A DNA stretch of 20,252 nt, taken from the NCBI RefSeq assembly GCF_938036805.1, contig NZ_CALHWC010000092.1:1-20252 (forward strand), given 5' to 3'. A program made the translations under genes and the position numbers. Of this stretch, positions 13,283 to 20,125 are shown one piece after another (positions within the stretch are counted from its first letter, which is position 1; each line of letters starts with the position of its first letter). Source of the stretch: an uncultured Streptococcus sp. (GTDB taxonomy: Bacteria; Bacillota; Bacilli; Lactobacillales; Streptococcaceae). The notes below the pieces were generated by a model. The model had not been told where the DNA came from. It ran no database searches and was given only the letters and a program-made list of their open reading frames with translations.

Positions 13283-13311
13283 TTTACATATACAATTTAT
13301 TGTAGTATCAT
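13283..13311 (+). promoter_or_regulatory. Repressor promoter PcI with degenerate operator O3 (13288-13308)
   Basis: TTTACA (13283-13288), 17-bp spacer, TATCAT (13306-13311): each hexamer 5 of 6. The spacer holds ATATAC-AATTTATT-GTAG, which keeps the TAC-N8-GTA core of O1 and agrees with it at 14 of 21 bases. A weaker site here fits autoregulation of the repressor or Cro action. Confidence 0.7.
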
Positions 13312-13344
13312 ATAGTAAACAAAACAAAAACGGAGGTGTTTCTC

Positions 13345-13830
13345 TTGGAAATTGAAGAAAAATTAAAAGAGATGATAGAAGAAAAATCCGGAAACGTGAG
13401 AAATTTTTCAATCGAAAATGAAATCCCGTATACAACAGTTCGTTCAATTCTTGAACGGGGGGTGTTGAATGCAAAAGCTGAGACGGTATTTGCGATTTGC
13501 AGGGCTTTAAACATAAGTCCAGAAACCTTAGTTGATGGGGATTTTAACAAATCAAACAACATAATATTAGGCGACAATCACGGTGTGAATGGTCTGTCGG
13601 GTGGAAGTGGAAATACAAACACTTATAATTTTGGTGGAGATTGCAAAAAGCAAGATAACCACAACGATAGCATGAAAGCTCTTAGTGTAGCTGACGTGAA
13701 AATGTCGCGCTCGTTGCTGAATGCCCAAATAGAAACGGTTAATAAATTAGATAAAATCATTGAATTACTGGAAGAGCAAAATAAAATTTTGTCAAACACG
13801 AAAGGAGGTGGATATCGTGAGAGATGTTGA
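13345..13830 (+). CDS. CI-type repressor without visible S24 protease domain
   Basis: 161 residues from TTG at 13345, chosen since GGAGG (13332-13336) lies 8 nt before it; the in-frame GTG at 13336 overlaps that site. Residues 1-65 form an XRE-type HTH (VRNFSIENEIPYTTVRSIL; AETVFAICRALNISPETL). A flexible G/N-rich linker follows (about 70-105), then a C-terminal helix likely to dimerise as coiled coil (VNKLDKIIELLEEQNKIL, about 136-153). The LexA-like S24 catalytic Ser/Lys domain expected of self-cleaving CI is missing, so induction would need another route. The stop overlaps the next gene by 14 bp. It maintains lysogeny by blocking Pcro. Confidence 0.85.
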   Translation: MEIEEKLKEMIEEKSGNVRNFSIENEIPYTTVRSILERGVLNAKAETVFAICRALNISPETLVDGDFNKSNNIILGDNHGVNGLSGGSGNTNTYNFGGDCKKQDNHNDSMKALSVADVKMSRSLLNAQIETVNKLDKIIELLEEQNKILSNTKGGGYRERC

Positions 13831-14239
13831 AGTTCCTTGGTACATTTCAGGGCAAATGCTAGTCGGAGTCGGAGTTGGAAGCTTCGTTCTAGGTTTTTTG
13901 TTCCCACCCTTGTTTCTAGGATTGTTAGTGGAGATTGTATTGTTACTTATTCGGTTAGTCTTTGAGATTCGTCATCCATTGCCTAAGGAGGTCAGAGAAG
14001 AAGCTAGACAGCAATTAAAAGAGATTGTGGCGGATATTGGGGTTGTCAAGTGTCCTTACTGCCGTTCTAAAGAGGTCCAATTCATGCAGCAACAACGCAA
14101 AGGATTTTCGTTTGGTAAAGCCGTGGGCGGTACCTTGTTAGCTGGCGGGGTTGGGAGTTTGGCAGGATTCGCAGGCAAAAAAGGCAGGTTACAATGGCAT
14201 TGCAAAAATTGCGGACGCACCTTCACTACAAATAAATAA
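13817..14239 (+). CDS. Membrane protein with split zinc ribbon and glycine-zipper segment
   Basis: 140 residues from GTG 13817, behind AAAGGAGG; an upstream ATG in frame (13760) lies deep in the repressor gene and lacks a site. Two hydrophobic helices (about 11-29 and 31-49) form a hairpin. A cytoplasmic helix follows, then zinc knuckles CPYC (79-82) and CKNC (129-132). Between them lies a glycine-rich stretch (100-120) with GxxxG-type spacing, which resembles a glycine zipper. It is translationally coupled to the repressor and precedes the integrase, so it should be expressed in the lysogen. That slot often carries superinfection exclusion or other host-benefit genes in streptococcal phages. 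Function unknown. Confidence 0.75.
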   Translation: MRDVEVPWYISGQMLVGVGVGSFVLGFLFPPLFLGLLVEIVLLLIRLVFEIRHPLPKEVREEARQQLKEIVADIGVVKCPYCRSKEVQFMQQQRKGFSFGKAVGGTLLAGGVGSLAGFAGKKGRLQWHCKNCGRTFTTNK

Positions 14240-14244
14240 ACGTA

Positions 14245-14264
14245 AGCAGGCTTTTATGTCTGCT
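14245..14264 (+). other. Weak hairpin before the integrase gene
   Basis: AGCAGGC (14245-14251) and GTCTGCT (14258-14264) pair as 7 bp with one G-U around TTTTAT, followed by AAAATTTT rather than a pure T-run. It could partly end repressor-operon transcription before int or shape the int ribosome site (AAGGA). Confidence 0.35.
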
Positions 14265-14284
14265 AAAATTTTAAGGAATACACA

Positions 14285-15343
14285 ATGGCAAGTTTTAGAA
14301 AAAGAGACGGCTCTTGGGAATACCGCATATCCTACAAGGCCCTAGATGGCTCATATAAGCAGAAATCAAAGCGGGGGTATCGTACTAAGGCTGACGCTCA
14401 AAGAGCGGCCGCAGAAGTCGAAAGAGAGCTATCGGACGGCTTGTTTATCAATCGGGACCAGTCGCTAGAAGAGTATTACCAAAAGTGGTCAGAGGTACAT
14501 AAGAAGCCTAATGTATCAGCCGTGACCTGGAAGAAATATCTCTATACTGCAGCCAAGATTAAACTATACTTTGGCCAGGCTAAACTAACCAGCATCACAG
14601 CCACACATTACCAGCAAGTCATCAATGACTTTGCGGCTACGCATTCCCAGGAGACTGTTGAAAAATTCCATGCCCACGTCAAAGCCTGCGCTAAAATGGC
14701 GGTACACGAAGGAATCATCAAAAGGAATTTCTGTGAGTTCGCCCTGGTCAAGTCTGAAAATAAGGGTTATGATCCGGAGACCAAGCTACTGACCATGGAA
14801 GAGTATCAGCATGTCCTGGAAGCGACCAAGGCCAAGCGAGATATCAAGACCTATTTCTGCATCTACCTTATCGCAGTTACTGGCATGCGCTTTGCAGAAG
14901 CCCAGGGACTGACCCTGAATGATGTAGACTACGAACAATTAGAAATAAGCATAAATAAGACTTTCAACTCGGTCCAGAGTTCCGATTTTATGCCGACCAA
15001 AAACCCAAGCTCGGTCCGGACAGTGCCAATTAGTCGGCAAACAGCCAGCTACATAAAAGATTATATCGCTACAACCTACGAACCAAACCAATCACAGCGC
15101 TTGTTTTTCGGGGTTTCAAATACAATTGCAAACAAGATTTTAAAAAAGATAGTCGGTCGCAATGTCCATATCCACGCCTTGCGGCATACATTTGCCAGCT
15201 ACCTGATAGCCCAGGGGATTGAATTAATTTCCATTTCCCAGCTGCTTGGTCACAAAGACCTGACGACCACACTCAAGGTCTACGCTCACCAGCTGGACGC
15301 CGTCAAAGACCGCTCAGAGGATAAAGTAAGAAGCTTGTTTTAA
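14285..15343 (+). CDS. int: Tyrosine integrase
   Basis: 352 residues, ATG after AAGGA. It joins phage and host DNA at the att sites and, with an excisionase, reverses this. Residues 1-50 are the arm-type DNA-binding domain (RKRDGSWEYRISYKALDG), about 60-150 the SAM-like core-binding domain, 170-345 the catalytic domain. Catalytic residues are visible: R202 (TGMR), K239 (PTKN), H297 and R300 (HALR), H323 (LLGH) and nucleophile Y333 (KVYAHQ). It ends 73 bp from the tRNA-Thr 3' end and points at it, the classical arrangement for tRNA-targeted integration. The gene is complete, so the element may still be mobile. Confidence 0.95.
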   Translation: MASFRKRDGSWEYRISYKALDGSYKQKSKRGYRTKADAQRAAAEVERELSDGLFINRDQSLEEYYQKWSEVHKKPNVSAVTWKKYLYTAAKIKLYFGQAKLTSITATHYQQVINDFAATHSQETVEKFHAHVKACAKMAVHEGIIKRNFCEFALVKSENKGYDPETKLLTMEEYQHVLEATKAKRDIKTYFCIYLIAVTGMRFAEAQGLTLNDVDYEQLEISINKTFNSVQSSDFMPTKNPSSVRTVPISRQTASYIKDYIATTYEPNQSQRLFFGVSNTIANKILKKIVGRNVHIHALRHTFASYLIAQGIELISISQLLGHKDLTTTLKVYAHQLDAVKDRSEDKVRSLF

Positions 15344-15349
15344 AATTTA

Positions 15350-15367
15350 TTTTGGGCGAGTTTTGGG
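15350..15367 (+). repeat. Two TTTTGGG direct repeats (possible integrase arm sites)
   Basis: TTTTGGG occurs at 15350-15356 and 15361-15367, 11 bp apart, between the int stop and the tRNA. One-turn spacing next to the attachment site fits arm-type integrase sites, but two short copies are weak evidence. Confidence 0.3.
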
Positions 15368-15379
15368 AGAATATAACAA

Positions 15380-15402
15380 AAACCCTTGATTTACAAGGGT
15401 TT
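15380..15402 (-). terminator. Terminator between integrase and tRNA-Thr
   Basis: AAACCCTTG (15380-15388) and CAAGGGTTT (15394-15402) form a perfect 9-bp stem with a 5-nt loop. On the minus strand it is followed by TTGTTATATT after the T's of the stem, so it best serves the tRNA; it may also stop int transcription from the other side (TTTCTTCT). Confidence 0.75.
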
Positions 15403-15450
15403 CTTCTGTGTATTTATGCTAATTGCCGGGATCGAACCGGCGACCTCATC
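15403..15450. other. Candidate prophage attachment junction at the tRNA-Thr 3' end
   Basis: The integrase gene abuts the 3' part of an intact tRNA gene whose 5' part is on the chromosome side. Integrases of this type usually recombine within the T-arm or acceptor end of the tRNA, and the phage restores the missing end. The second copy of the core would be at the far end of the prophage, outside the window, so the exact core cannot be set. Confidence 0.4.
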
Positions 15451-15489
15451 CTTACCATGGATGCGCTCTGCCTACTGAGCTAAATCAGC
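15417..15489 (-). tRNA. tRNA-Thr(GGT)
   Basis: The minus strand folds into a normal 73-nt cloverleaf. Acceptor GCTGATT pairs with AATTAGC (one G-U), D stem GCTC/GAGC, anticodon stem CATCC/GGATG with loop ATGGTAA and anticodon GGT, T stem GCCGG/CCGGC with TTCGATC, discriminator A. CCA is not encoded. It decodes threonine ACC/ACU codons. It remains complete despite phage insertion at its 3' side, which implies that the phage carries the same end. A clear promoter is at 15501-15529. Confidence 0.96.
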
Positions 15490-15500
15490 ATTACCTATCT

Positions 15501-15529
15501 ACTATATCATGTAGATAGATACTTGTCAA
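15501..15529 (-). promoter_or_regulatory. tRNA-Thr promoter
   Basis: TTGACA (15529-15524), 17-bp spacer, TATAGT (15506-15501), with TGA just before the -10. CTATCTAC (15495-15502) and GTAGATAG (15511-15518) form an 8-bp inverted repeat across the -10. The promoter begins 10 bp after the acetyltransferase stop, so the tRNA has its own start. Confidence 0.8.
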
Positions 15530-15538
15530 TATTCTTTC

Positions 15539-16108
15539 TCATTTTTTTGCAAAATATTGGTCCCTAGTCAGATAATAATGCACCCGCGTCACTATGCGCC
15601 CTTCCTCATGCTCGTCCATGGCTGCGTAGGGCTCTTCGTGCGAAAAAATCATACCTGACTTTTGCATGACACGACCAGATGCTGGATTATCCGCATCGTG
15701 CAGCGCTACAATTTTATTCATCCCGATTTCCTCAAAAGCCAACTCAAGCACCGCCCGATTGGCCTCCGTCGTATAGCCCTGATTCCAGTATTTTTTATTG
15801 ATAATATAGCCGATAGCTGCCGTTTTCAAATCCAAGCGGATCTTATGCAGGTCAATCGTCCCGATAAAGTCGCCAGTCTCCTTCAGCTCGATGCCCCAGC
15901 GTCCCAAAGGATTAGCTAGGTAAAACAAGGCAATATTATTGCGGGTTTCTTCTAGATTTTTGTTAGCCTCAAAGGTATAGCGAACATTTTCCTCATCCGA
16001 AGCATATTCAAACATGGCTGGTGCGTCATCCAAAGTCACTGGGCGCAAGATTAATCGTTCCGTCTCAAATCTGGAATGTTGGCTCAGTTTAACATAGATA
16101 TTTTCCAT
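15539..16108 (-). CDS. GNAT acetyltransferase, RimJ/RimL-type
   Basis: 189 residues, ATG after AGGAGG. Starts with the RimJ/RimL pattern FETERLILRPVTLDDAPAMFEYASDEENVRYT. The acetyl-CoA motif A is around WNQGYTTEANRAVLELAFEE (about 111-130), followed by the typical DADNPASGRVMQKSGM (about 140-155) with Asn and the GM turn. The family transfers acetyl from acetyl-CoA to an N-terminal amine of a protein or to a small molecule; the substrate here is not predictable. Length is normal. It belongs to the chromosome and forms a single-gene unit with the tRNA downstream. Confidence 0.85.
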   Translation of the reverse strand: MENIYVKLSQHSRFETERLILRPVTLDDAPAMFEYASDEENVRYTFEANKNLEETRNNIALFYLANPLGRWGIELKETGDFIGTIDLHKIRLDLKTAAIGYIINKKYWNQGYTTEANRAVLELAFEEIGMNKIVALHDADNPASGRVMQKSGMIFSHEEPYAAMDEHEEGRIVTRVHYYLTRDQYFAKK

Positions 16109-16217
16109 CTCTTCCTCCTGATTTTTCTTAACAGAATAGCATAATTCCCTGACTAAAACAATCCTTTTTTTCTTGCTTTTTGCGACAGTTTCCTTTAAAA
16201 TGAAAACATCACAATAA

Positions 16218-16247
16218 TTGACCTAGGTTCCTTTGTAGTCCTGTATT
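16218..16247 (+). promoter_or_regulatory. Possible ald promoter
   Basis: TTGACC (16218-16223), 18 bp, TGTATT (16242-16247). The match is modest, and other AT-rich hexamers lie upstream (around 16195-16205). It sits 37 bp before the ald start codon. No riboswitch-like fold is visible. Confidence 0.3.
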
Positions 16248-16283
16248 CGGAGATCCTAGCGTCAGAAAAAGGAGTAAAGCTAT

Positions 16284-17396
16284 ATGTTAATCGGAATTCC
16301 AAGAGAAATTAAAAATAATGAAAATCGCGTTGCCCTGACGCCAGCTGGTGTGCACAGCCTTGTAGGAAAAGGCCATCAGGTTCTGATCGAGACAAATGCT
16401 GGACTTGGATCTGGCTTTGCAGATGCAGACTATGAAAAGCAAGGTGCAAAAATCGTTGCCACTGCTGCTGAAGCTTGGGCAGCTGAGTTGGTTGTTAAGG
16501 TTAAAGAACCGTTGGAAACTGAATATCAGTACTTGCGTGAGGACCTCCTACTCTTCACTTACCTGCACATGGCCGCTGCTCCCGAATTAGCCCAAGCTAT
16601 GGTAACTGCTAAAACTACCGGGGTAGCCTACGAGACTGTACGTGACGGACAAGGACAACTACCACTCTTAGTACCTATGAGTGAGGTTGCTGGTCGTATG
16701 GCGGTTCAAATCGGAGCTCATTTCCTAACCAAGCAAACAGGCGGATCTGGCGTTCTCCTTGGCGGTGTCCCCGGAGTGCCAAAAGGTAAAGTCACCATTA
16801 TCGGAGGCGGTGTTGTAGGAACTCATGCAGCCCGTATCGCTCTGGGACTAGGCGCTCAAGTTACGATTCTCGATATTAGTGCCAAACGTTTATCCGTACT
16901 AGAAGAAGTCTTTGGCAACCAAATCCAAACCCTCATGTCCAATCCATTTAACATCGAGGCAAGCGTCCGTGAAGCAGATGTCGTGATTGGAGCTGTGCTC
17001 ATTCCTGGTGCTAAGGCTCCAAAACTGGTGACTGACGATATGGTGAAGCAAATGCGCCCCGGTTCTGTTATTGTTGACGTGGCCGTTGACCAAGGTGGCG
17101 TTATCGAGACTGCTGACCGCGTGACAACCCACGATGAGCCAGTCTATGAGAAACACGGTGTTCTCCACTATGCAGTAGCCAATATCCCTGGTGCCGTGGC
17201 TCGCACTTCTACCATCGCCCTGACCAATGTCACCCTTCCTTATATCGAAGCCTTGGCTGGCAAAGGCTTCAAACAAGCTATTGCAGACGACGCTGGATTG
17301 CGGGAAGGTGTCACAACTTATCATGGCCACATCACTAGCCAACCTGTTGCAGAAGGCTTGAACCTCGATTACACCTCTATTGACGAACTTGTCTAA
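16284..17396 (+). CDS. ald: Alanine dehydrogenase
   Basis: 370 residues, the normal length, ATG after AAAAGGAG. It converts L-alanine, NAD+ and water to pyruvate, ammonia and NADH, or the reverse, in the cytoplasm as a hexamer. Active-site residues known from the family are all present at the expected numbers: R15, K74 (VKVKEP), H95 (YLHMAA) and D269 (VAVDQGG). The NAD site shows GGGVVGT (174-180) and, at the end of the second strand, D197, which selects NAD over NADP. It is a single-gene unit with its own terminator. Nothing is truncated. It has no link with the prophage except proximity. Confidence 0.97.
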   Translation: MLIGIPREIKNNENRVALTPAGVHSLVGKGHQVLIETNAGLGSGFADADYEKQGAKIVATAAEAWAAELVVKVKEPLETEYQYLREDLLLFTYLHMAAAPELAQAMVTAKTTGVAYETVRDGQGQLPLLVPMSEVAGRMAVQIGAHFLTKQTGGSGVLLGGVPGVPKGKVTIIGGGVVGTHAARIALGLGAQVTILDISAKRLSVLEEVFGNQIQTLMSNPFNIEASVREADVVIGAVLIPGAKAPKLVTDDMVKQMRPGSVIVDVAVDQGGVIETADRVTTHDEPVYEKHGVLHYAVANIPGAVARTSTIALTNVTLPYIEALAGKGFKQAIADDAGLREGVTTYHGHITSQPVAEGLNLDYTSIDELV

Positions 17397-17417
17397 TCTT
17401 TTTTCCTCTTATATACA

Positions 17418-17449
17418 AAACCCGAAGGAACTTCTAGTCCTTCGGGTTT
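17418..17449 (+). terminator. ald terminator
   Basis: AAACCCGAAGGA (17418-17429) and TCCTTCGGGTTT (17438-17449) pair perfectly over 12 bp with an 8-nt loop, followed by CATTTGTTTT. On the other strand TTTTG follows the stem, so it could also stop the leftward DUF3267 operon. Nothing else is seen in 17450-17585. Confidence 0.9.
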
Positions 17450-17585
17450 CATTTGTTTTAAATTTGAATTTGGTATCACACTGCCATCCATTTAGGCAAA
17501 ATCAACATTGCTCCAAATCTTTAAATTATCAAATATATTACTCTTTAATAGTTATTTCACAAGAAGTATATAATACCAGTGATTC

Positions 17586-18146
17586 CTATTCCTGACTAGG
17601 CTCTTCTTTCTGGTAAAGATTCATCCCGACCTCCGTATCCTCGACCAGAATATCATCAGTCTGCCCCAACAACAGCAAAGCGATGTAAAAGTCACCAACA
17701 CAGCCTGCTGCATGAAGACTAGCTAAAGGCATGTAGAGAGTTGAACTGAGCAAGCCCAGCATGGCCAACAAGGTCAGAAGCAAGCTAATCAAAACAAAGG
17801 GAGCCAAACCAATGACCAAGAAGTCCTTACGATGGTAGAAGGTTCCTGGACTAGTCGCATAGGCCATCCCATTTTTAAAACCAAACTTAACCTTGGCTTT
17901 CCCTTTACTAAAAAACCTGAAGAAGAAACCGTGGATGTACTCATGGATGATGACAAGGATAAAGGTAAAAACTAACAAATAGGCCAGATCTAGACCCGAA
18001 AAATCATAATGATCAGCTCGGAATATTAACTGGGTCAATTTCGCAAAAAGCATGGAGAAAGGAAAAATCAGCAAGAGCCCCGCTACATTTAGACCGATTA
18101 CATATTTCTTTTCTTCCATAAAGTTGATTTTTTTGATTAATTTCAT
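17586..18146 (-). CDS. DUF3267 membrane protein, putative zinc metalloprotease
   Basis: 186 residues from the ATG at 18146, favoured by AAAAGGAG 6 nt upstream; an ATG at 18170 lacks a site. Four or so membrane helices (about 17-38, 49-65, 110-135 and around 150-165). HEYIH (an HExxH zinc motif) lies at the end of the second helix, and CVGDFYIAL in the last helix could supply the third ligand Asp, as in site-2-protease-like families. DUF3267 proteins are predicted zincins; no substrate is known. It is last in a cluster of membrane genes under an XRE regulator, so a role in an envelope response is possible. Confidence 0.8.
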   Translation of the reverse strand: MKLIKKINFMEEKKYVIGLNVAGLLLIFPFSMLFAKLTQLIFRADHYDFSGLDLAYLLVFTFILVIIHEYIHGFFFRFFSKGKAKVKFGFKNGMAYATSPGTFYHRKDFLVIGLAPFVLISLLLTLLAMLGLLSSTLYMPLASLHAAGCVGDFYIALLLLGQTDDILVEDTEVGMNLYQKEEPSQE

Positions 18147-18175
18147 GATGAACTCCTTTTGAGCCGACAAACAGC

Positions 18176-18919
18176 TTATTTGAAATATCTTTTAACTGCT
18201 TGATAAGACTCCGCATTGATATAGACAAAAATAATGGTTAAAACAATCATACCAGAAGCGACCTGCATTGGTGTCCCAGCTCCAAGAATAAAGAGCAAGA
18301 CATAAAGGCCTGGAATGAGGCGCTGATTGAGGTTGAAGAGGGTCAAAAAGCTTTGTTCATAATGAGCCTGCAACTCCCCTTCATCATAGGACAGCGCATA
18401 GTCCTTCATCTCCTCAATGGTTGGCATAGCAGATAATTTATATTGACGAACCTTCTGAGTGGTTTTCAATACAAGAATTTGACCTAAAATCAAAGCAAGA
18501 AACAGTGCAATATCATAAAATGGAATGTGAATCGCCGTTTCTGACCTTAGTAGCGGACCTAGGTAGCTCACTCCTACAAAGAGGGTGAATAGAGTCAGAG
18601 CAGACGAAATATTATATAAAATCGTCGCATATTCTAGGGTTTTAAAAGTTTGACGATAGAGCTCATAGCTTTTATCATCATCTTCTTCTCTCTGGTAAGC
18701 CCCGTGAACTTTATGCGTCTGATAGAGCAAGAAAAAGGTTACGGGATAGAGAATGATCAAACTCGCTCGACCAATGTTCTTCAGCAGTTCAACATTTAAG
18801 ACGGTCGGCCAAGAGAAATGCTCAAAATGAGTCATTATAAAACCGACTACTCCTCCTCCTAATATAGCAGCAAGAATGAAGATGCCGATATTTCTCAATA
18901 TTCTTTTCTTTGTTGACAT
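18176..18919 (-). CDS. DUF3169 membrane protein
   Basis: 247 residues, ATG after GGAG. Six likely transmembrane helices in three pairs (about 8-30, 46-66; 98-120, 130-152; 196-213, 216-235), with a cytoplasmic loop containing QREEDDDKSYELYRQTFKTLEYA and another with AMPTIEEMKDYALSYDEGE. This matches DUF3169, a family of unknown role found in Firmicutes next to XRE regulators and PspC or DUF3267-type genes. There are no catalytic motifs. Likely co-transcribed with the PspC-like gene and DUF3267. Confidence 0.8.
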   Translation of the reverse strand: MSTKKRILRNIGIFILAAILGGGVVGFIMTHFEHFSWPTVLNVELLKNIGRASLIILYPVTFFLLYQTHKVHGAYQREEDDDKSYELYRQTFKTLEYATILYNISSALTLFTLFVGVSYLGPLLRSETAIHIPFYDIALFLALILGQILVLKTTQKVRQYKLSAMPTIEEMKDYALSYDEGELQAHYEQSFLTLFNLNQRLIPGLYVLLFILGAGTPMQVASGMIVLTIIFVYINAESYQAVKRYFK

Positions 18920-18934
18920 TGTTTTCTCCTATAC

Positions 18935-19288
18935 TTAAATAAGCGCAGTCAGCCAAGCCATGACTTGACTAATAAAGTCAGAGGCAGGTTCCAGTATTTC
19001 ACGGCCAAATAAAGGTAAAATAATCAGCACTGTCATCAGAAAAATAAAGTGATTTCTGACTTTTTTGCTCATTTTATTCCACAAATAATCCTTTTGGAAC
19101 CATCCTGCCAGATAGGCATAGCCCAAGGCTACAAAAATCCCTAACTCAGTTGATGCCAGCACTACAACTGCGAAGATCAGACGAATATAAGCTACCTTTA
19201 TCCCAAAATAATCCGCCAAACCTGCACAGACACCAGCAATTTTTGCTTGTTCTTCGTTAACTTTAAAATTTTCCATAAATTCTTGCAT
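18935..19288 (-). CDS. PspC-domain membrane protein
   Basis: 117 residues from the ATG at 19288, behind AAGGAG at 7 nt; an in-frame ATG at 19318 lies before that site and is less likely. The PspC domain covers about 13-60: KIAGVCAGLADYFGIKVAYIRLIFAV in pattern (AGVCAGLADYFG), with the first membrane helix at about 32-58 and a second at about 80-98; a hydrophobic or amphipathic end follows. PspC is known as an envelope stress sensor in proteobacteria; in streptococci related short forms accompany regulators and membrane proteins. Here it heads the PspC-DUF3169-DUF3267 string; the role is inferred from context only. Confidence 0.85.
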   Translation of the reverse strand: MQEFMENFKVNEEQAKIAGVCAGLADYFGIKVAYIRLIFAVVVLASTELGIFVALGYAYLAGWFQKDYLWNKMSKKVRNHFIFLMTVLIILPLFGREILEPASDFISQVMAWLTALI

Positions 19289-19456
19289 TGTTTTTCTCCT
19301 TGTTTTACTTTCCGTCACTTGCGGAAAAGCACTAATATACTTACACAGCTTATCAGGATTAGCTCAAGTACTACTCTGATACAGAACTCGCTTACTAGTC
19401 TTCAAGACAAGATGGCTAGCATAAAATTTCTCCAGCAACTGATTACTCCTAACGGC

Positions 19457-19663
19457 CTACTCTTCCTCCACTAGGCGAAAGACATTTTCGACACTTTCGT
19501 TGAAAATCTGAGCAATTTTGAGAGCAATGACCACGGAGGGCGTGTATTCATCCCGCTCCAGCAAGCTAATCGTTTGCCGCGACACGCCGGCCTTCTTGGC
19601 TAAGTCAGTTTGATTCAGCCCATCTCTAGCCCTCAGCTCTTTGAGTCGATTTTTCAGCTTCAT
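19457..19663 (-). CDS. XRE-family HTH regulator
   Basis: 68 residues, ATG after GAGAGGTG, which overlaps the stop of the gene before it. Almost the whole protein is the HTH domain: NRLKELRARDGLNQTDLAKKAG followed by VSRQTISLLERDEYTPS, the classical YgzD/Cro-type pattern. Such minimal regulators usually repress their own operon together with adjacent membrane genes. The perfect inverted repeat at 20053-20078 over the promoter is the natural target. It is 168 bp before the pspC start; the two may be in one operon, although a separate promoter there cannot be ruled out. Confidence 0.88.
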   Translation of the reverse strand: MKLKNRLKELRARDGLNQTDLAKKAGVSRQTISLLERDEYTPSVVIALKIAQIFNESVENVFRLVEEE

Positions 19664-19674
19664 GACAACACCTC

Positions 19675-19995
19675 TCAGTTTTCTTTCAGTTCAACAGACT
19701 TGATATCGTCGATGCGCATGAGCTTGATTCTTGCTTGACCCTTTTTATTAGTATTCCTCAGCTTAACCCAATCGTCATCGGCATCAACTACCTCCCAGCA
19801 ATCTGTCCCGAAAAGTTCACCGACTATGATCGGTTTTTTCCCAATCATTTCTTTAAAAAAACGTGACATTTCTCCACTCCTTTCCTTATTTCTCTCTAAA
19901 CGTTTCAACTTCCTTTTCACCTTGTTCAATTCACTGGATGATATCAGCCACAAACCAGAAAATATCGGAAGTAGACACCAAAACAGTATCTCCAT
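19675..19995 (-). CDS. Membrane-anchored protein of unknown function
   Basis: 106 residues, ATG after AAAAGGAGGG. One membrane helix (about 3-19: ILFWCLLPIFSGLWLIS), a strongly basic helix or coiled coil (24-43: NKVKRKLKRLERNKE), then a small beta-rich domain (50-104: KKPIIVGELFGTDCWEVVDADDDWVKLRNTNKKG in outline). It is the first gene behind the operator-bearing promoter and overlaps the ribosome site of the XRE gene. Similar proteins accompany XRE regulators in streptococci. It might sense a membrane signal for the regulator, but this is conjecture. Family not recognised. Confidence 0.7.
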   Translation of the reverse strand: MEILFWCLLPIFSGLWLISSSELNKVKRKLKRLERNKERSGEMSRFFKEMIGKKPIIVGELFGTDCWEVVDADDDWVKLRNTNKKGQARIKLMRIDDIKSVELKEN

Positions 19996-20033
19996 TAGTC
20001 CCTCCTTTTATCTTTTCTTCTTAACTTAAATAC

Positions 20034-20078
20034 ATTGTAACAGATTCTTTTCTTTTTGACAAGTATATTTGTCAAAAA
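20034..20078 (-). promoter_or_regulatory. Promoter and palindromic operator of the XRE-membrane gene cluster
   Basis: TTGTCA (20062-20057), 17 bp, then TACAAT (20039-20034) preceded by TGT (extended -10). TTTTTGACAA (20053-20062) and TTGTCAAAAA (20069-20078) form a perfect 10-bp inverted repeat with a 6-bp centre that covers the -35. A further TTTTTGTCA lies at 20087-20094. Control by the XRE protein encoded just downstream is the simplest reading. Confidence 0.75.
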
Positions 20079-20125
20079 AATAAATATTTTTGTCAGAAAG
20101 ACTTGGATCCTTTACAAAAAAAGAA

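Noticed and set aside
16130..16283. Leader of ald, checked for a riboswitch or T-box
   Set aside because: No T-box motif, no specifier stem and no terminator hairpin are visible.
16899..17342. 147-codon open frame on the minus strand
   Set aside because: It is antisense to ald, whose active-site residues are all in place; no ribosome site or known motif supports the reverse frame.
17450..17585. Gap between ald and the DUF3267 gene, checked for a gene or small RNA
   Set aside because: AT-rich with scattered stops; no promoter-terminator pair beyond the ald terminator.
19319..19456. Gap between the PspC-like gene and the XRE gene, checked for a separate promoter
   Set aside because: TTGAGC has no well-spaced -10 partner; a start here stays possible but is not supported.
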